DNA of 64,000 nt from Shimia thalassica. GTDB lineage: Bacteria > Pseudomonadota > Alphaproteobacteria > Rhodobacterales > Rhodobacteraceae. The notes under the pieces are model-generated. The model ran no database searches and was not told the origin of the DNA. It was given only the letters and a program-made list of their open reading frames with translations. The stretch is from NCBI RefSeq assembly GCF_001458215.1, contig NZ_CYTW01000001.1, positions 124,001-188,000 on the forward strand, read 5' to 3'. Shown here piece after piece: positions 35,066-43,980 of the stretch (the first letter of the stretch is position 1; every line of letters begins with the position of its first letter). Position numbers and translations under genes: made by a program.

Positions 35066-36334
35066 TCAGACCTCGGTTGCACGGATGGCGGCAGCAACCT
35101 GATCCATCTGGTCAGAAGCGCGTTGCAACAAGGCTGGCAGGGCGGCATCAAGGTCGTGTTTTGTCTGAGCTCGCATCTCAAGGCTTTCCTTAACGGCATG
35201 GGCCAGAGTTTCAGCATCCATCTCGCGCAGGTCAGCGACCGACCCGACAAACCCGCACTCTTCAAAAACGCCAGCAGCTTTGTCGCTGTAACCCAGACCA
35301 AGTGTAGGGACGCCTGAGGAAAAACCTGCAATTGTCGCGTGCATCCGTGCTCCGGCGAACCAGTCCATCCGCGAAATGGTCGCTTTCAGCTCGGGCGCTG
35401 TATAGTCCTGAGGCAATGTCGCGGTGCGATCGCCGTATTCCGATTGCAGCATGGTTTCCAAGGCGCGCGCGGCTTCCCAATCGCTTTCGGGATCGTTTTC
35501 CGGGCGGTTGACGTGCGGGACAAGAACAAGGCGCATGTTTGGATCGCTGTCCAGAATAGTGCGCGCAGCCGAAAGAAGCTGACGGCGGTGATTGTCGGCC
35601 AGCCCAAAGTCGGCTTGGGCTTGCTCGGGATTTTGCCACAACAGCCCGCTGACATTCAGGCCCGCAACAGGTGTCGCGGCATCGCTCAACCAACCGTCAA
35701 TCACGGAAGGCACGGCGATGGCAGGCTGCGTTGTTGGCAAGAGAACGGCCATGTCGACACCAAGGTGATGACGCGCCGGATCAAAGTCCGAACCAAGCTC
35801 GCTTTTGAGGAATTCATAGCTTTTGCTGTCACGGACCCAGATTGCATGTGCGCGTCTGAGGATGTCGACAGCTTCTGCTTTCTTTGCGCTGTCCTTGAAC
35901 GGGCCAAGCGTTTGCGGCAACAGGATCAAAGGGCGGTCATTGTCGAGCGCAAGACGCTTTGTCCGGCACATCGCCTGGAACCGCTTTTCTCCATAAAGAT
36001 CGGTAAAGCTGTCTCCGCCGCTCACATCGAGAACGGCACGTGATGACAGGACCGAGTGTGCGGCCGCGTTACCAAGTCCACCAAACTGGGCAAGGAAGGC
36101 AACCGTGCGCAAGCAATCGCCACGCCACAAGCGGCGGTTGTTTGACAGGCCAATCAGGCCGACGTCAATGTCGCGCCCATCAATGGACCAGCGTGTTTGG
36201 CGACGTCCCAGTCCGTGATCGGCAACATTGACCGTTGCAATGCCACGTTGGGCGAGACCGGAAACGGCAGAATAGCACAAAGCACTTACGCCTTGATTTC
36301 CGGTATTTGGTGCAGCTCCGAGCAATGTAATCAT
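35066..36334 (-). CDS. Polysaccharide pyruvyl transferase family protein
   Basis: This 422-residue protein starts ITLLGAAPNTGNQGVSALCYSAV and has DVSGGDSFTDLYG, ILLPQTLGPF, IWVRDSKSYEFL and GARMHATIAGFSSGVPTLGLGYSDKAAGVF, the standard blocks of PS_pyruv_trans (CsaB, WcaK, ExoV). It transfers a ketal pyruvate from phosphoenolpyruvate to a sugar, giving the EPS negative charge. It is the first gene of the 11-gene minus-strand EPS operon and diverges from the Wza-like gene with 97 bases between. Confidence 0.9.
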   Translation of the reverse strand: MITLLGAAPNTGNQGVSALCYSAVSGLAQRGIATVNVADHGLGRRQTRWSIDGRDIDVGLIGLSNNRRLWRGDCLRTVAFLAQFGGLGNAAAHSVLSSRAVLDVSGGDSFTDLYGEKRFQAMCRTKRLALDNDRPLILLPQTLGPFKDSAKKAEAVDILRRAHAIWVRDSKSYEFLKSELGSDFDPARHHLGVDMAVLLPTTQPAIAVPSVIDGWLSDAATPVAGLNVSGLLWQNPEQAQADFGLADNHRRQLLSAARTILDSDPNMRLVLVPHVNRPENDPESDWEAARALETMLQSEYGDRTATLPQDYTAPELKATISRMDWFAGARMHATIAGFSSGVPTLGLGYSDKAAGVFEECGFVGSVADLREMDAETLAHAVKESLEMRAQTKHDLDAALPALLQRASDQMDQVAAAIRATEV

Positions 36335-36431
36335 CTGAGACCTCTGTTAAGTCGTCTATTACGTTAGAATGCATTGACCATAGCCGAGTAAACGGCGATG
36401 AATACCACGTCGGAAGGTTACAAGCAGGTCC

Positions 36432-37574
36432 ATGGGATTGGAGTATCTATTCAAAAGATTACAAAACATGTTTTGGCCTATACCGAAGTATAGCCGAAGT
36501 GTTTTCCTTCCTTCCTCGCAACCTATTCTTTCGTATAGTTCACGGTTCCTTTCGGTGGTTTTCTTTGTGGCTTTGGCCGCTTGTGATTCTGAATCATTTG
36601 ATAAAAGCCGGTTATATTCGGATGGTGTTGTTGATCGCCAAAGAGTGGTGTCCAATCCCGGTGTTCCGGGCAAGGAGGTCGGATGCCAATCATCTTCAAA
36701 GGCCCCAAGCCAGCTGCATTCCGCCTCTGTCGAGCGCAGTTACCGGGTTGGGCCCGGTGACAATCTGAAATTCAATATTTTCGGCGAAACGGGTCTGACC
36801 GACATCGTGGCCCGCGTGGATGGCGGTGGATATGTCCAGCTGCCCATCGTCGAAACCGTAAAGGTTGCCGGGCGCACGACGCGCGAGATCCAGCAAGACG
36901 TGAAGCAATCTTATAGCGATCACTTCAACAACCCTTGGGTGACTGTTGAGCTGGTTCATGCAGAAAGCCATCCGCTCTACTTCCTCGGGGAATTCAATTC
37001 ATCCGGTGTTCAATACCTCGAACATCCCCGCACGTTGCTTGAATCTCTGGCGCTTGGGGGGGGATTGACGCAGGATGCTTACCTTCCCGGAGCACGTTTG
37101 ATCCGCAACAACACGATGTGCATCGTTGATCTGCACGGCCTTTTGAAAGAAGGCCGCTTTGAGCACAACATCCAGATCACGGGCGGCGACGTCATTTTTG
37201 CGCCACGCAAAGAAGACATGCAGGTTTACGTGCTTGGCGCGGTTGGCAGCCCTCAGGCGCTGCCTTTCGGGGCGCAGGGTCGCACCATACTCGAAGCGCT
37301 GACAATGGCCGAAGGGCCGGACGGGAATAAGGCGCTGTTGGACGAGGTCCGCATCATCCGCAGCTATTCCACGACCGAAGGAGAGTTGCTTGTTGTGAAT
37401 GTCGACAAGATGCTCAAAGGGCAGGCGCTCGACTATCCGCTGGCGCCCGGCGATGTGGTCTATGTTCCACAAGACTCGGTTGGGGAATGGAATGATGTGA
37501 TCGAGATGATCCTGCCCACTCTTGAGGTGATCGGTGGCATTGTGACCCCGATCGTTCTGGTGAAGAGCCTCTGA
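36432..37574 (+). CDS. Wza-like outer-membrane polysaccharide export lipoprotein
   Basis: A 380-residue protein with a lipobox (ALAAC, Cys51) after a hydrophobic stretch, a Poly_export domain (YRVGPGDNLKFNIFGETGL near 104) and two or more SLBB-type domains (HPLYFLGEFNSSGV, MQVYVLGAVGSPQALPF), ending in a helix. It forms the export channel and docks to the co-polymerase. The leader is long for a lipoprotein, so ATG 36468 is an alternative start; neither has a good ribosome site. The first 250 bases are AT-richer than the rest. Confidence 0.88.
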   Translation: MGLEYLFKRLQNMFWPIPKYSRSVFLPSSQPILSYSSRFLSVVFFVALAACDSESFDKSRLYSDGVVDRQRVVSNPGVPGKEVGCQSSSKAPSQLHSASVERSYRVGPGDNLKFNIFGETGLTDIVARVDGGGYVQLPIVETVKVAGRTTREIQQDVKQSYSDHFNNPWVTVELVHAESHPLYFLGEFNSSGVQYLEHPRTLLESLALGGGLTQDAYLPGARLIRNNTMCIVDLHGLLKEGRFEHNIQITGGDVIFAPRKEDMQVYVLGAVGSPQALPFGAQGRTILEALTMAEGPDGNKALLDEVRIIRSYSTTEGELLVVNVDKMLKGQALDYPLAPGDVVYVPQDSVGEWNDVIEMILPTLEVIGGIVTPIVLVKSL

Positions 37575-37597
37575 TCGCCAGTGGTTTTCGCGGACAG

Positions 37598-37622
37598 CAG
37601 GCACGAGGCATTTTGCCTGTTT
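37598..37622 (+). terminator. Terminator after the Wza-like gene
   Basis: CAGGCA (37598-37603) pairs with TGCCTG (37614-37619), with an alternative inner AGGCA/TGCCT stem, followed by TTT. It lies between convergent genes. Confidence 0.6.
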
Positions 37623-39759
37623 AGGGCCGCTCTTGTTTATCGGGCGTGCTGCGAATTTGCAGCCACCTTATGTCACCGTCAAATCCTGCCCAATTAAAGG
37701 CCTTGCCCAAAATCAATCCATGCGATGTGGATCTATTGAGGTCTCCGGACACAGGCAACGTTCCGACCAACCGACCGTCCACAAAGGCCTGCATGCGCGC
37801 ATGTTCATTGTCGAAAGAGACCAAAAGGGTATGCCATTCACCCCTTAACAGGCGCGCACCCTTGGTTTCCAGTTTGAACGTTTGCCCAAGGGTGTTGGTC
37901 GCAATGAACAACACCTCGCCGTTCGGTTCGGCGCTCAGGATCCAAGAGCTATGCACACGGGCAAGATGGCCGCCTGCGGTGCTTGCGGGGCGGATATCCA
38001 TGGCGATCCACACGGCTTCCGTGTTGACCACCGCCGTGGGCTGACCAGGTGCAAAGCGGATCGAAGCTTCTGCAGAGAGCCATAGCGCGGAGGTTTCAGG
38101 CGTTGGAATGGGAAGCTGATCATCAGGAAGGTCCGTTTTGTATGACGAACGATCAATCAGACGAGAGTCTTCTACACCCAGATCCAAGAGCACAGGATCG
38201 CGGACAGTGATGTAAGATGTATTGGTTGCCGTGCGTCCATCTGGCAATGTCACGGATAGCCGTACATCATATTCGCCCGGTTTGGCATACCGATGTGAAA
38301 GGTCTGGCTCGCTCGACGTGGTTCCATCACCAAGCACCCAGAGAAATTGGGTATCTTTTGGCAATTGGCCCATGGGGCCGCGGCTGTGGCGCGCCGTAAG
38401 GTGAACAAGATCATGTTTTTGCGACCAGTGAATGACAGGTGCCAATTGATCCGGCGTTGGGTTGAAACGTGTGATATCTGCGCCTGCGCCGGATTTGCCG
38501 ATAGGGCCATCTGGGAGGGCTTGCAGATCGGTCATACAGGGGCGCGGTGTCAGGGCATTCAGGAAAAGCGTTTGATAGCGTTCATTGGCGCGTGGCGAAG
38601 ATCGCTTGGCAATCATGTTCCCAGAAACGATCCAGCGTGGATCAGATAAAACCGCGTCGCCGGAAATGTTGTTTTGCACCGTCACTTCGGTGGACCGTGG
38701 GTCCAGATGGATCTTTGGGACCTGCACCAGCTTATCTTCGGAAGTATGGGCCTCTTGCAGAACTGTATTGTGCCGCACGACAAGACCGTTTGTCTCGGCG
38801 GTCGAGATGCCGTGTGTGTCGTTGTTGAGGATCAGGTTGTGTTCAATGCGGATGTTTTCATAGAACATGTCGTTTCCGCCACCTTGGCTGTCGACGATCT
38901 CATTCCGCATAAAGATGGATTGGGTGCCTGCGTTTTCGCCACCAAACAGTTGGTTGTGATGAATGTATACGTTGATTGAAGGGGCAGAGGTCCGGTTTGT
39001 CCAAAACTGGATCATGTCGCGGTGGTCGCCTGCGGCCGCAGGAGCAAAGTCGTGAAAGTAGTTTTCCGCGACTTCTACATTCGTGACTTGCGCGAAATCG
39101 AAACCATCAGACCGCATGCTGTGAATGTTGTTCCTTTTGACAAGCAGGTTTTCCACATTCAGGAACACAGCACCGCGGTGGAATTCTTTGAACTCAGAGT
39201 GAGTGATGGAGACATTCTTGCTGTTTCTGACGAACAGGCCTTGTCCGGCGAAAAGGCCGTCAATTGCTCCCCCTTGGAAAATCACCCGCGAAAAAGAGAT
39301 GTCTTCCGAATTGCGAACCTGAAACGGTCGATCGCGAAACGTAGACTGATCATTCGGGGTATACGCGAATTGGATGTCCTCAAACCGTATGTTTGTGGCT
39401 CCATCTAGAATGAGGCCCGTCAAGATCGCAGGCATTTCGGGGTTTGCAGATCGAAGCGTAATTGGTGCGGGTGCATCATCCGTCTGGCGCAAGCGTTGCG
39501 GGACGTCCAACTGGCCATATGTGCCACCCGCCAGCAGGATGGTAACGGGGCGGCTTCCAGCAGCCCTCAACGCTTCTGAAAGCTCCACATCAGGCCCGAG
39601 TTCCAGAATGTTGGAGTTGTCACGTTCCAGAGCGGCCAGAGGCTCATTGTCCTGCACATCAATCTGCCACCCTCTGCAAAAGGGTTTGGCCTCTTGCGCA
39701 GCCAAAGGGACGGCGACGAGTTGGGTCAGTGAGATGAAAATGAGAAAGTGTTTCAGCAA
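37621..39759 (-). CDS. Secreted right-handed beta-helix protein with PKD and lectin-like domains
   Basis: The 712-residue form starts at TTG 39759, which places a signal peptide (LLKHFLIFISLTQLVAVPLAAQ) at the N-terminus; a longer TTG start at 39840 is possible, and neither has a ribosome site. Residues about 50-400 form beta-helix repeats (DISFSRVIF, NVSITHSEFKEF, NLLVKRNNIHSM). About 435-525 is a PKD-like domain (FLWVLGDGTTSSEPDLSHRYAKPGEYDVRLSV), and the last 170 residues a LamG/concanavalin-like domain. Beta-helix proteins beside EPS loci are often polysaccharide lyases or epimerases, so a role in EPS trimming or binding is inferred. Confidence 0.82.
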   Translation of the reverse strand: MLKHFLIFISLTQLVAVPLAAQEAKPFCRGWQIDVQDNEPLAALERDNSNILELGPDVELSEALRAAGSRPVTILLAGGTYGQLDVPQRLRQTDDAPAPITLRSANPEMPAILTGLILDGATNIRFEDIQFAYTPNDQSTFRDRPFQVRNSEDISFSRVIFQGGAIDGLFAGQGLFVRNSKNVSITHSEFKEFHRGAVFLNVENLLVKRNNIHSMRSDGFDFAQVTNVEVAENYFHDFAPAAAGDHRDMIQFWTNRTSAPSINVYIHHNQLFGGENAGTQSIFMRNEIVDSQGGGNDMFYENIRIEHNLILNNDTHGISTAETNGLVVRHNTVLQEAHTSEDKLVQVPKIHLDPRSTEVTVQNNISGDAVLSDPRWIVSGNMIAKRSSPRANERYQTLFLNALTPRPCMTDLQALPDGPIGKSGAGADITRFNPTPDQLAPVIHWSQKHDLVHLTARHSRGPMGQLPKDTQFLWVLGDGTTSSEPDLSHRYAKPGEYDVRLSVTLPDGRTATNTSYITVRDPVLLDLGVEDSRLIDRSSYKTDLPDDQLPIPTPETSALWLSAEASIRFAPGQPTAVVNTEAVWIAMDIRPASTAGGHLARVHSSWILSAEPNGEVLFIATNTLGQTFKLETKGARLLRGEWHTLLVSFDNEHARMQAFVDGRLVGTLPVSGDLNRSTSHGLILGKAFNWAGFDGDIRWLQIRSTPDKQERP

Positions 39760-40161
39760 CGTTGGATCACAGTTTACGTGGTGAGCATGAGTAGCGGGCG
39801 GTTCGTGTTTCTGCGGCGCGCCTTTGAGGTGGAATTCCAATGGTGAGGCTCATTGGTTTGGTCGACGTTAACCTCATCTTTGCGGCGCATAAATCCATCG
39901 GTGACGGTGATTCCAGTCAGGCGGTGATGCTCGGACATTAGTTCCGAAACCGGAATTCCCAAGCATAATAAGGGGTATGCCCTTCATACATTAGGCGAGA
40001 GGCGCGCTAGCCATTGGTGCAATGCGGTGGCCAATTGGATGGATCAACATCCGTTTGGATGGCGTCCTATACCAATGAAACAGTGAATGATCTTTCGCGA
40101 GAATGCTCTGGGCGGCTCGGCTTGGTATTTCAAAACGATATCAATAACGATTGGAAAAGGT
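39760..40161. other. 400-base divergent region between the beta-helix and RTX genes
   Basis: No supported gene. A perfect inverted repeat TTCCG-N4-CGGAA lies at 39942-39955, and CCATTGG and CCAATTGG palindromes lie near 40010-40040 upstream of the RTX gene. They are candidate operators. A 54-codon minus-strand frame with ATG is present but has no recognisable features. Confidence 0.45.
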
Positions 40162-42135
40162 ATGGTTCAAGCGACTGAACTTCAAATTGACACGTCTGTC
40201 ACGGCCGAACAGATGGCCGCGGCGATGTTTGGCGCTGGTGTGACCGTCGTCAGCTCAAGCTATTCTGGCGATGCTTTGTCGTCAGGCATTTTTACAGGGG
40301 GGCAAACGACTTCCCCAAATGCCGTTCCTGCGGACACAGGCGTAATTCTGTCCACAGGGCAGGCAACGAGCATCACGAATTCCTCGGGAGATGCAAACCA
40401 AGCTACCAACACAAGCACCAATACGGCTGGTATCGACGGCGACACGCTCTTGAATGGCATTGCGGGTGTGGCCACCTATGATGCGGCCATCTTCGAAGCC
40501 GAATTCATTCCGACCGGTGACACCCTGACCATGCAGCTGGTCTTTTCATCCGAGGAATACCTCGAATGGGTCAACGCGGGATACAATGATGCGGTTGGCA
40601 TCTGGGTAAACGGAACCAAGGCCGAACTGGCCATTGGCGACGGCGATATCTCCATCGACAACATCAACACAACAACCAACGAAAACCTCTATATCGACAA
40701 TACGAATTCTATCGTGAATTCCGAAATGGACGGCCTGACCATCACTCTGACTGTGAAGGCGCCGGTTCAAATTGGGGAAGTCAACACGCTGCGGCTTGGT
40801 ATCGCCGATGCAGGAGACGCGGTTTATGACAGTAATCTCTTGATTGTCGGAGACAGTATTCAGACAGCGCTGATCGCGAATGATGATGCCTTTACGATGA
40901 CGTCCAAAGGGGTTTCTAAAATTGACCTGATGGAAAACGACACAGGTCCAACAGGCGCAACGCTGTTTATTACGCACATCAATGGTCAGGCGATCGAAGT
41001 CGGAGAAACCGTTGTTCTTGATACGGGTCAGAGCGTCACTCTTGAATCTGACGGGTCGTTGATCACCGCAACCAGAGATGCCGGTTCAACCGTGTTCACT
41101 TATACGGTTTCAGACGGCAATGGTTCGTCCGACGTGGCCTATGCCACGATCCTGACAGATCCGGTCGATGGCACATCCGGCAACGACTGGATGCGCTATG
41201 GGTATTCCGACAACGAAGGGAACACGATTGACGGTGACGACGGCGATTCCGAAGTCATTATGGGATATGGTGGCAACGACAAGATTTTTGCCGGCTTGGG
41301 GCATGACGATATCTATGGCGGAGAAGGCAATGATTTCATTCGGGCCGCTTCGGGCGATGATCTGATTGATGGTGGTTCGGGACGTGATGTTCTGGATGGC
41401 GGCACGGGCGTCGATACGATGATCGGCGGCGAAGGCAACGACATCTACTATATCGATAACGTCGATGACGTCGTGACCGAAAACGCGGACGAAGGGCGCG
41501 ATTTGGTCATCACCGATATATCCCATGCGCTGGCCGCAGATTTCGAAGATCTTCGTTTTAGTGCAGCAGAAACCGCTCTTGTTGGAACCGGCAACGACAA
41601 CAACAACATGATCACCGGCAACGCACAGGACAACACGTTGTCCGGGCTTGGCGGTAACGACCGCATCTTGTCAGGTGACGGCAACGACACCGTTTATGGC
41701 GGCGCGGGCCGTGATGCTCTTGATGGGAATGGCGGGAACGATTCACTGGTTGGTGGAGCAGGCCATGACAAACTGTTCAGCCACGAAGGGGATGACACAC
41801 TCGAAGGTGGAACGGGGTCGGACAACCTGCGCGGAGGCGAAGGTTCTGATGTGCTGGATGGCGGCGAAGGGCGTGATCTGGTGTCTGGAGGAACAGGCGC
41901 AGACACCTTCATTTTCCGCTCGAACGATGGTTACGACACCGTGTTTGACTTCGAACTCGGCGTAGATACCCTTGAACTCTACGGGATCAACAGCACGGAT
42001 CTGCAATTCTCGAGCTTTGGGTCCGGGACACTTGTCGAAATGGGTGGCGATGACCAGATCGTCTTCAAGGAAATCGCTGTCTCCGACTTTCAGCAGGGCG
42101 CAGATATCCAGTATTTCGATCTGCCTCTGGTCTGA
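40162..42135 (+). CDS. RTX adhesin with choice-of-anchor-L domain
   Basis: A 657-residue acidic protein from ATG 40162. Residues about 15-235 match the choice-of-anchor-L domain (GVILSTGQATSI, VFSSEEYLEWVNAGYNDAVGIWVNG, LRLGIADAGDAVYDS). A bacterial Ig-like segment follows (about 240-332), then hemolysin-type Ca2+-binding nonapeptides (GGxGxDxLx) at about 355-430 and 505-600, and a C-terminal FIFRSNDGYDTVFDFELGVD region typical of type I secretion signals. No signal peptide is seen. It is probably exported by a type I system encoded elsewhere and binds the polysaccharide matrix or surfaces. Confidence 0.88.
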   Translation: MVQATELQIDTSVTAEQMAAAMFGAGVTVVSSSYSGDALSSGIFTGGQTTSPNAVPADTGVILSTGQATSITNSSGDANQATNTSTNTAGIDGDTLLNGIAGVATYDAAIFEAEFIPTGDTLTMQLVFSSEEYLEWVNAGYNDAVGIWVNGTKAELAIGDGDISIDNINTTTNENLYIDNTNSIVNSEMDGLTITLTVKAPVQIGEVNTLRLGIADAGDAVYDSNLLIVGDSIQTALIANDDAFTMTSKGVSKIDLMENDTGPTGATLFITHINGQAIEVGETVVLDTGQSVTLESDGSLITATRDAGSTVFTYTVSDGNGSSDVAYATILTDPVDGTSGNDWMRYGYSDNEGNTIDGDDGDSEVIMGYGGNDKIFAGLGHDDIYGGEGNDFIRAASGDDLIDGGSGRDVLDGGTGVDTMIGGEGNDIYYIDNVDDVVTENADEGRDLVITDISHALAADFEDLRFSAAETALVGTGNDNNNMITGNAQDNTLSGLGGNDRILSGDGNDTVYGGAGRDALDGNGGNDSLVGGAGHDKLFSHEGDDTLEGGTGSDNLRGGEGSDVLDGGEGRDLVSGGTGADTFIFRSNDGYDTVFDFELGVDTLELYGINSTDLQFSSFGSGTLVEMGGDDQIVFKEIAVSDFQQGADIQYFDLPLV

Positions 42136-42171
42136 TGACCGCCAAGACCAGACATGTGACATGAAAAAAAC

Positions 42172-42201
42172 GGGCGCCAGACTTAAAAAGGTCTGGCGCC
42201 C
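42172..42201. terminator. Terminator between RTX and histidine-kinase genes
   Basis: A perfect 11-bp stem (42172-42182 with 42191-42201), 8-base loop. A run of seven A residues lies to its left, giving a strong T run for the minus-strand kinase gene; it is weaker for the RTX gene. Confidence 0.85.
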
Positions 42202-42244
42202 ACTTCAATGAGTTGTCTGGCAAGCATCAGCTGCCAGCGCAAGC

Positions 42245-43966
42245 CTAAGATGCCACTTCGGACCGGATCATCTTGATTTGATCTGCGATAATGTCGGTGA
42301 CTTCCGCGAAATCTTCTGCGTCCAGAACATCAGCGTTGTCTTCTACAATGCTTGCGCATTCGGAAAGGTCTTTGAACCCCAGAAGGCCGGATGCCCCTTT
42401 GAGAGAGTGCGCGTCAGCAGAGACCGTTTCAAAGTCTTTCTTCTTCCAGCCGGTCCGGATCGCCCTCAAAAGCCGTGTTCCATCGTCCAGAAAGTCAGAC
42501 ACCAGGGCGTTGATCTCGCGGGCATCCATGGCCAGAACAAGACCTTCTGCGATGTCTTTTGACATCAATTTCAGAACGGTTGCCTGTTCTTCGTCACGCG
42601 GCTTTGCGGTTCGCCGGTAAGACCTGTTTCTGCCTCTGAGCGCTTCGGCGATCCCCATCCTGAGGTCTTGAAAACCAATGGGCTTGTTCAATACTCGATC
42701 AATGCCAACACTGCGGCTTTCGTCCTCGATGGTTTCCATGACGTGTGCGGTCAACGCAAGAATTGGGGGAATCTGATCCGCAGCCCAAGTGTCGCGAATG
42801 GCGCGTGTCGCCTGCAGGCCATCCATCTCCGGCATGGCGACATCCATCAGGATGATGTCATATTTACCGGGTTCGAATTTCTCGACGGCAATGCGCCCGT
42901 TCTCTGCCAGATCCGCATCAAGCCCCATGCGGTCAAGGAACGTCATGATCAGTTTCTGATTGATCTTGTTGTCTTCGGCCAGCAATACCTTTGCGCCTTT
43001 TAACAGCGCTTCGATATCTTTGATTTCCGGTATCTGGGGCAGTTCTTCGACAGAAGTGCCCGTTACTATCTCGACCGGCAGTTCGAACCAGAACACGGAT
43101 CCTTTACCAAAACGGCTTTCAACACCGATAGTGCCACCGCAGCCTTCGATAATCCGCTTGCTGATTGCGAGGCCCAAACCGGTACCTTGCGCTGCCGCTG
43201 TCAGCTTGTTTTGAACCTGCGAGAAATCCTTGAACAGGTGCTGTTTTTCATCAGGGGCAATCCCGACACCTTGGTCTTCCACCTCAACGCGCAGCAACGA
43301 TCCATTATCAAAATGCTCCGCTGTGGCGCGCACCTCGATCAACCCTTCCGAAGAGTACCGGGTCGCGTTGCTGATCAGATTGGAAAGAACCTGCCGAATG
43401 CGTGTGGCATCCCCCGAAAACAGGTTCGGCACCGTATCAGAGATACTTTGGCGAAACGTCAGGCCATCTTTGGTCGAGTTGGCAATCGCCATCGCCAGAA
43501 CGCTTGCGGTCAGCGCGCGAATATCAACAGCTTCTTTGTGAAACTGAAAGGCTCCGGCTTCCATTTTTGAAAAATCCAGAACATCGTTCACGATGCGCTT
43601 CAACGCCGTACCCGAAGCGGTGGCATAGTCGAGAAGCTCGATCTTTCTCGAGTCGTCCTCTTCCATGCGAAGCAGGTTGATCATACCGATGAGACCGCCC
43701 AGTGGGGTGCGAATTTCATGGCTCATCGTGGCCAAAAAACGCGACCGCATTTCAGAAGCGGCCTGCGCCTTTTCCAATGCGGCCTGAAGCTTTGCGGTGC
43801 GGTCTTCTACAATTTCCTCAAGTGAGTTCTGGTGGCTGAGAAGCTCTTCGTTCGCGAGAAACAGCTCGCGACTTTTGGATTCAAGAAGCGCTTCTGCTTC
43901 CTGACGTGCCCGTTTCTCCCGTTCGAAACGGGAACGGGAGACAGGTTTCTCTGCGTCGTCACTCAA
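42245..43966 (-). CDS. Cytoplasmic hybrid histidine kinase (HisKA-HATPase-REC-HPT), H-NOX partner
   Basis: A 573-residue kinase with no membrane span or PAS domain. An N-terminal coiled coil (about 10-75) leads to the H-box MSHEIRTPLGG (His83), then the ATPase domain with NLISNATRY, DQGVGIAP and GTGLGLAISK. A receiver follows with Asp375 in LMDVAMPEMDG, then an HPT domain with His520 in DAHSLKGASG. The final phosphate acceptor is not encoded next to it. It lies 14 bases downstream of the H-NOX gene, the arrangement in which NO-bound H-NOX inhibits the kinase. The target regulator may be the orphan response regulator of the EPS locus (inference). Confidence 0.93.
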   Translation of the reverse strand: MSDDAEKPVSRSRFEREKRARQEAEALLESKSRELFLANEELLSHQNSLEEIVEDRTAKLQAALEKAQAASEMRSRFLATMSHEIRTPLGGLIGMINLLRMEEDDSRKIELLDYATASGTALKRIVNDVLDFSKMEAGAFQFHKEAVDIRALTASVLAMAIANSTKDGLTFRQSISDTVPNLFSGDATRIRQVLSNLISNATRYSSEGLIEVRATAEHFDNGSLLRVEVEDQGVGIAPDEKQHLFKDFSQVQNKLTAAAQGTGLGLAISKRIIEGCGGTIGVESRFGKGSVFWFELPVEIVTGTSVEELPQIPEIKDIEALLKGAKVLLAEDNKINQKLIMTFLDRMGLDADLAENGRIAVEKFEPGKYDIILMDVAMPEMDGLQATRAIRDTWAADQIPPILALTAHVMETIEDESRSVGIDRVLNKPIGFQDLRMGIAEALRGRNRSYRRTAKPRDEEQATVLKLMSKDIAEGLVLAMDAREINALVSDFLDDGTRLLRAIRTGWKKKDFETVSADAHSLKGASGLLGFKDLSECASIVEDNADVLDAEDFAEVTDIIADQIKMIRSEVAS

Positions 43967-43980
43967 TTCACGATAACTCC

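Noticed and set aside
39774..39962. A 62-codon minus-strand frame upstream of the beta-helix gene
   Set aside because: TTG start, no recognisable features, in a region better explained as a divergent promoter.
41168..42000. Short tandem repeats in the RTX gene as possible CRISPR or satellite DNA
   Set aside because: They encode GGxGxDxLx nonapeptides in frame; spacing and divergence fit RTX coding repeats.
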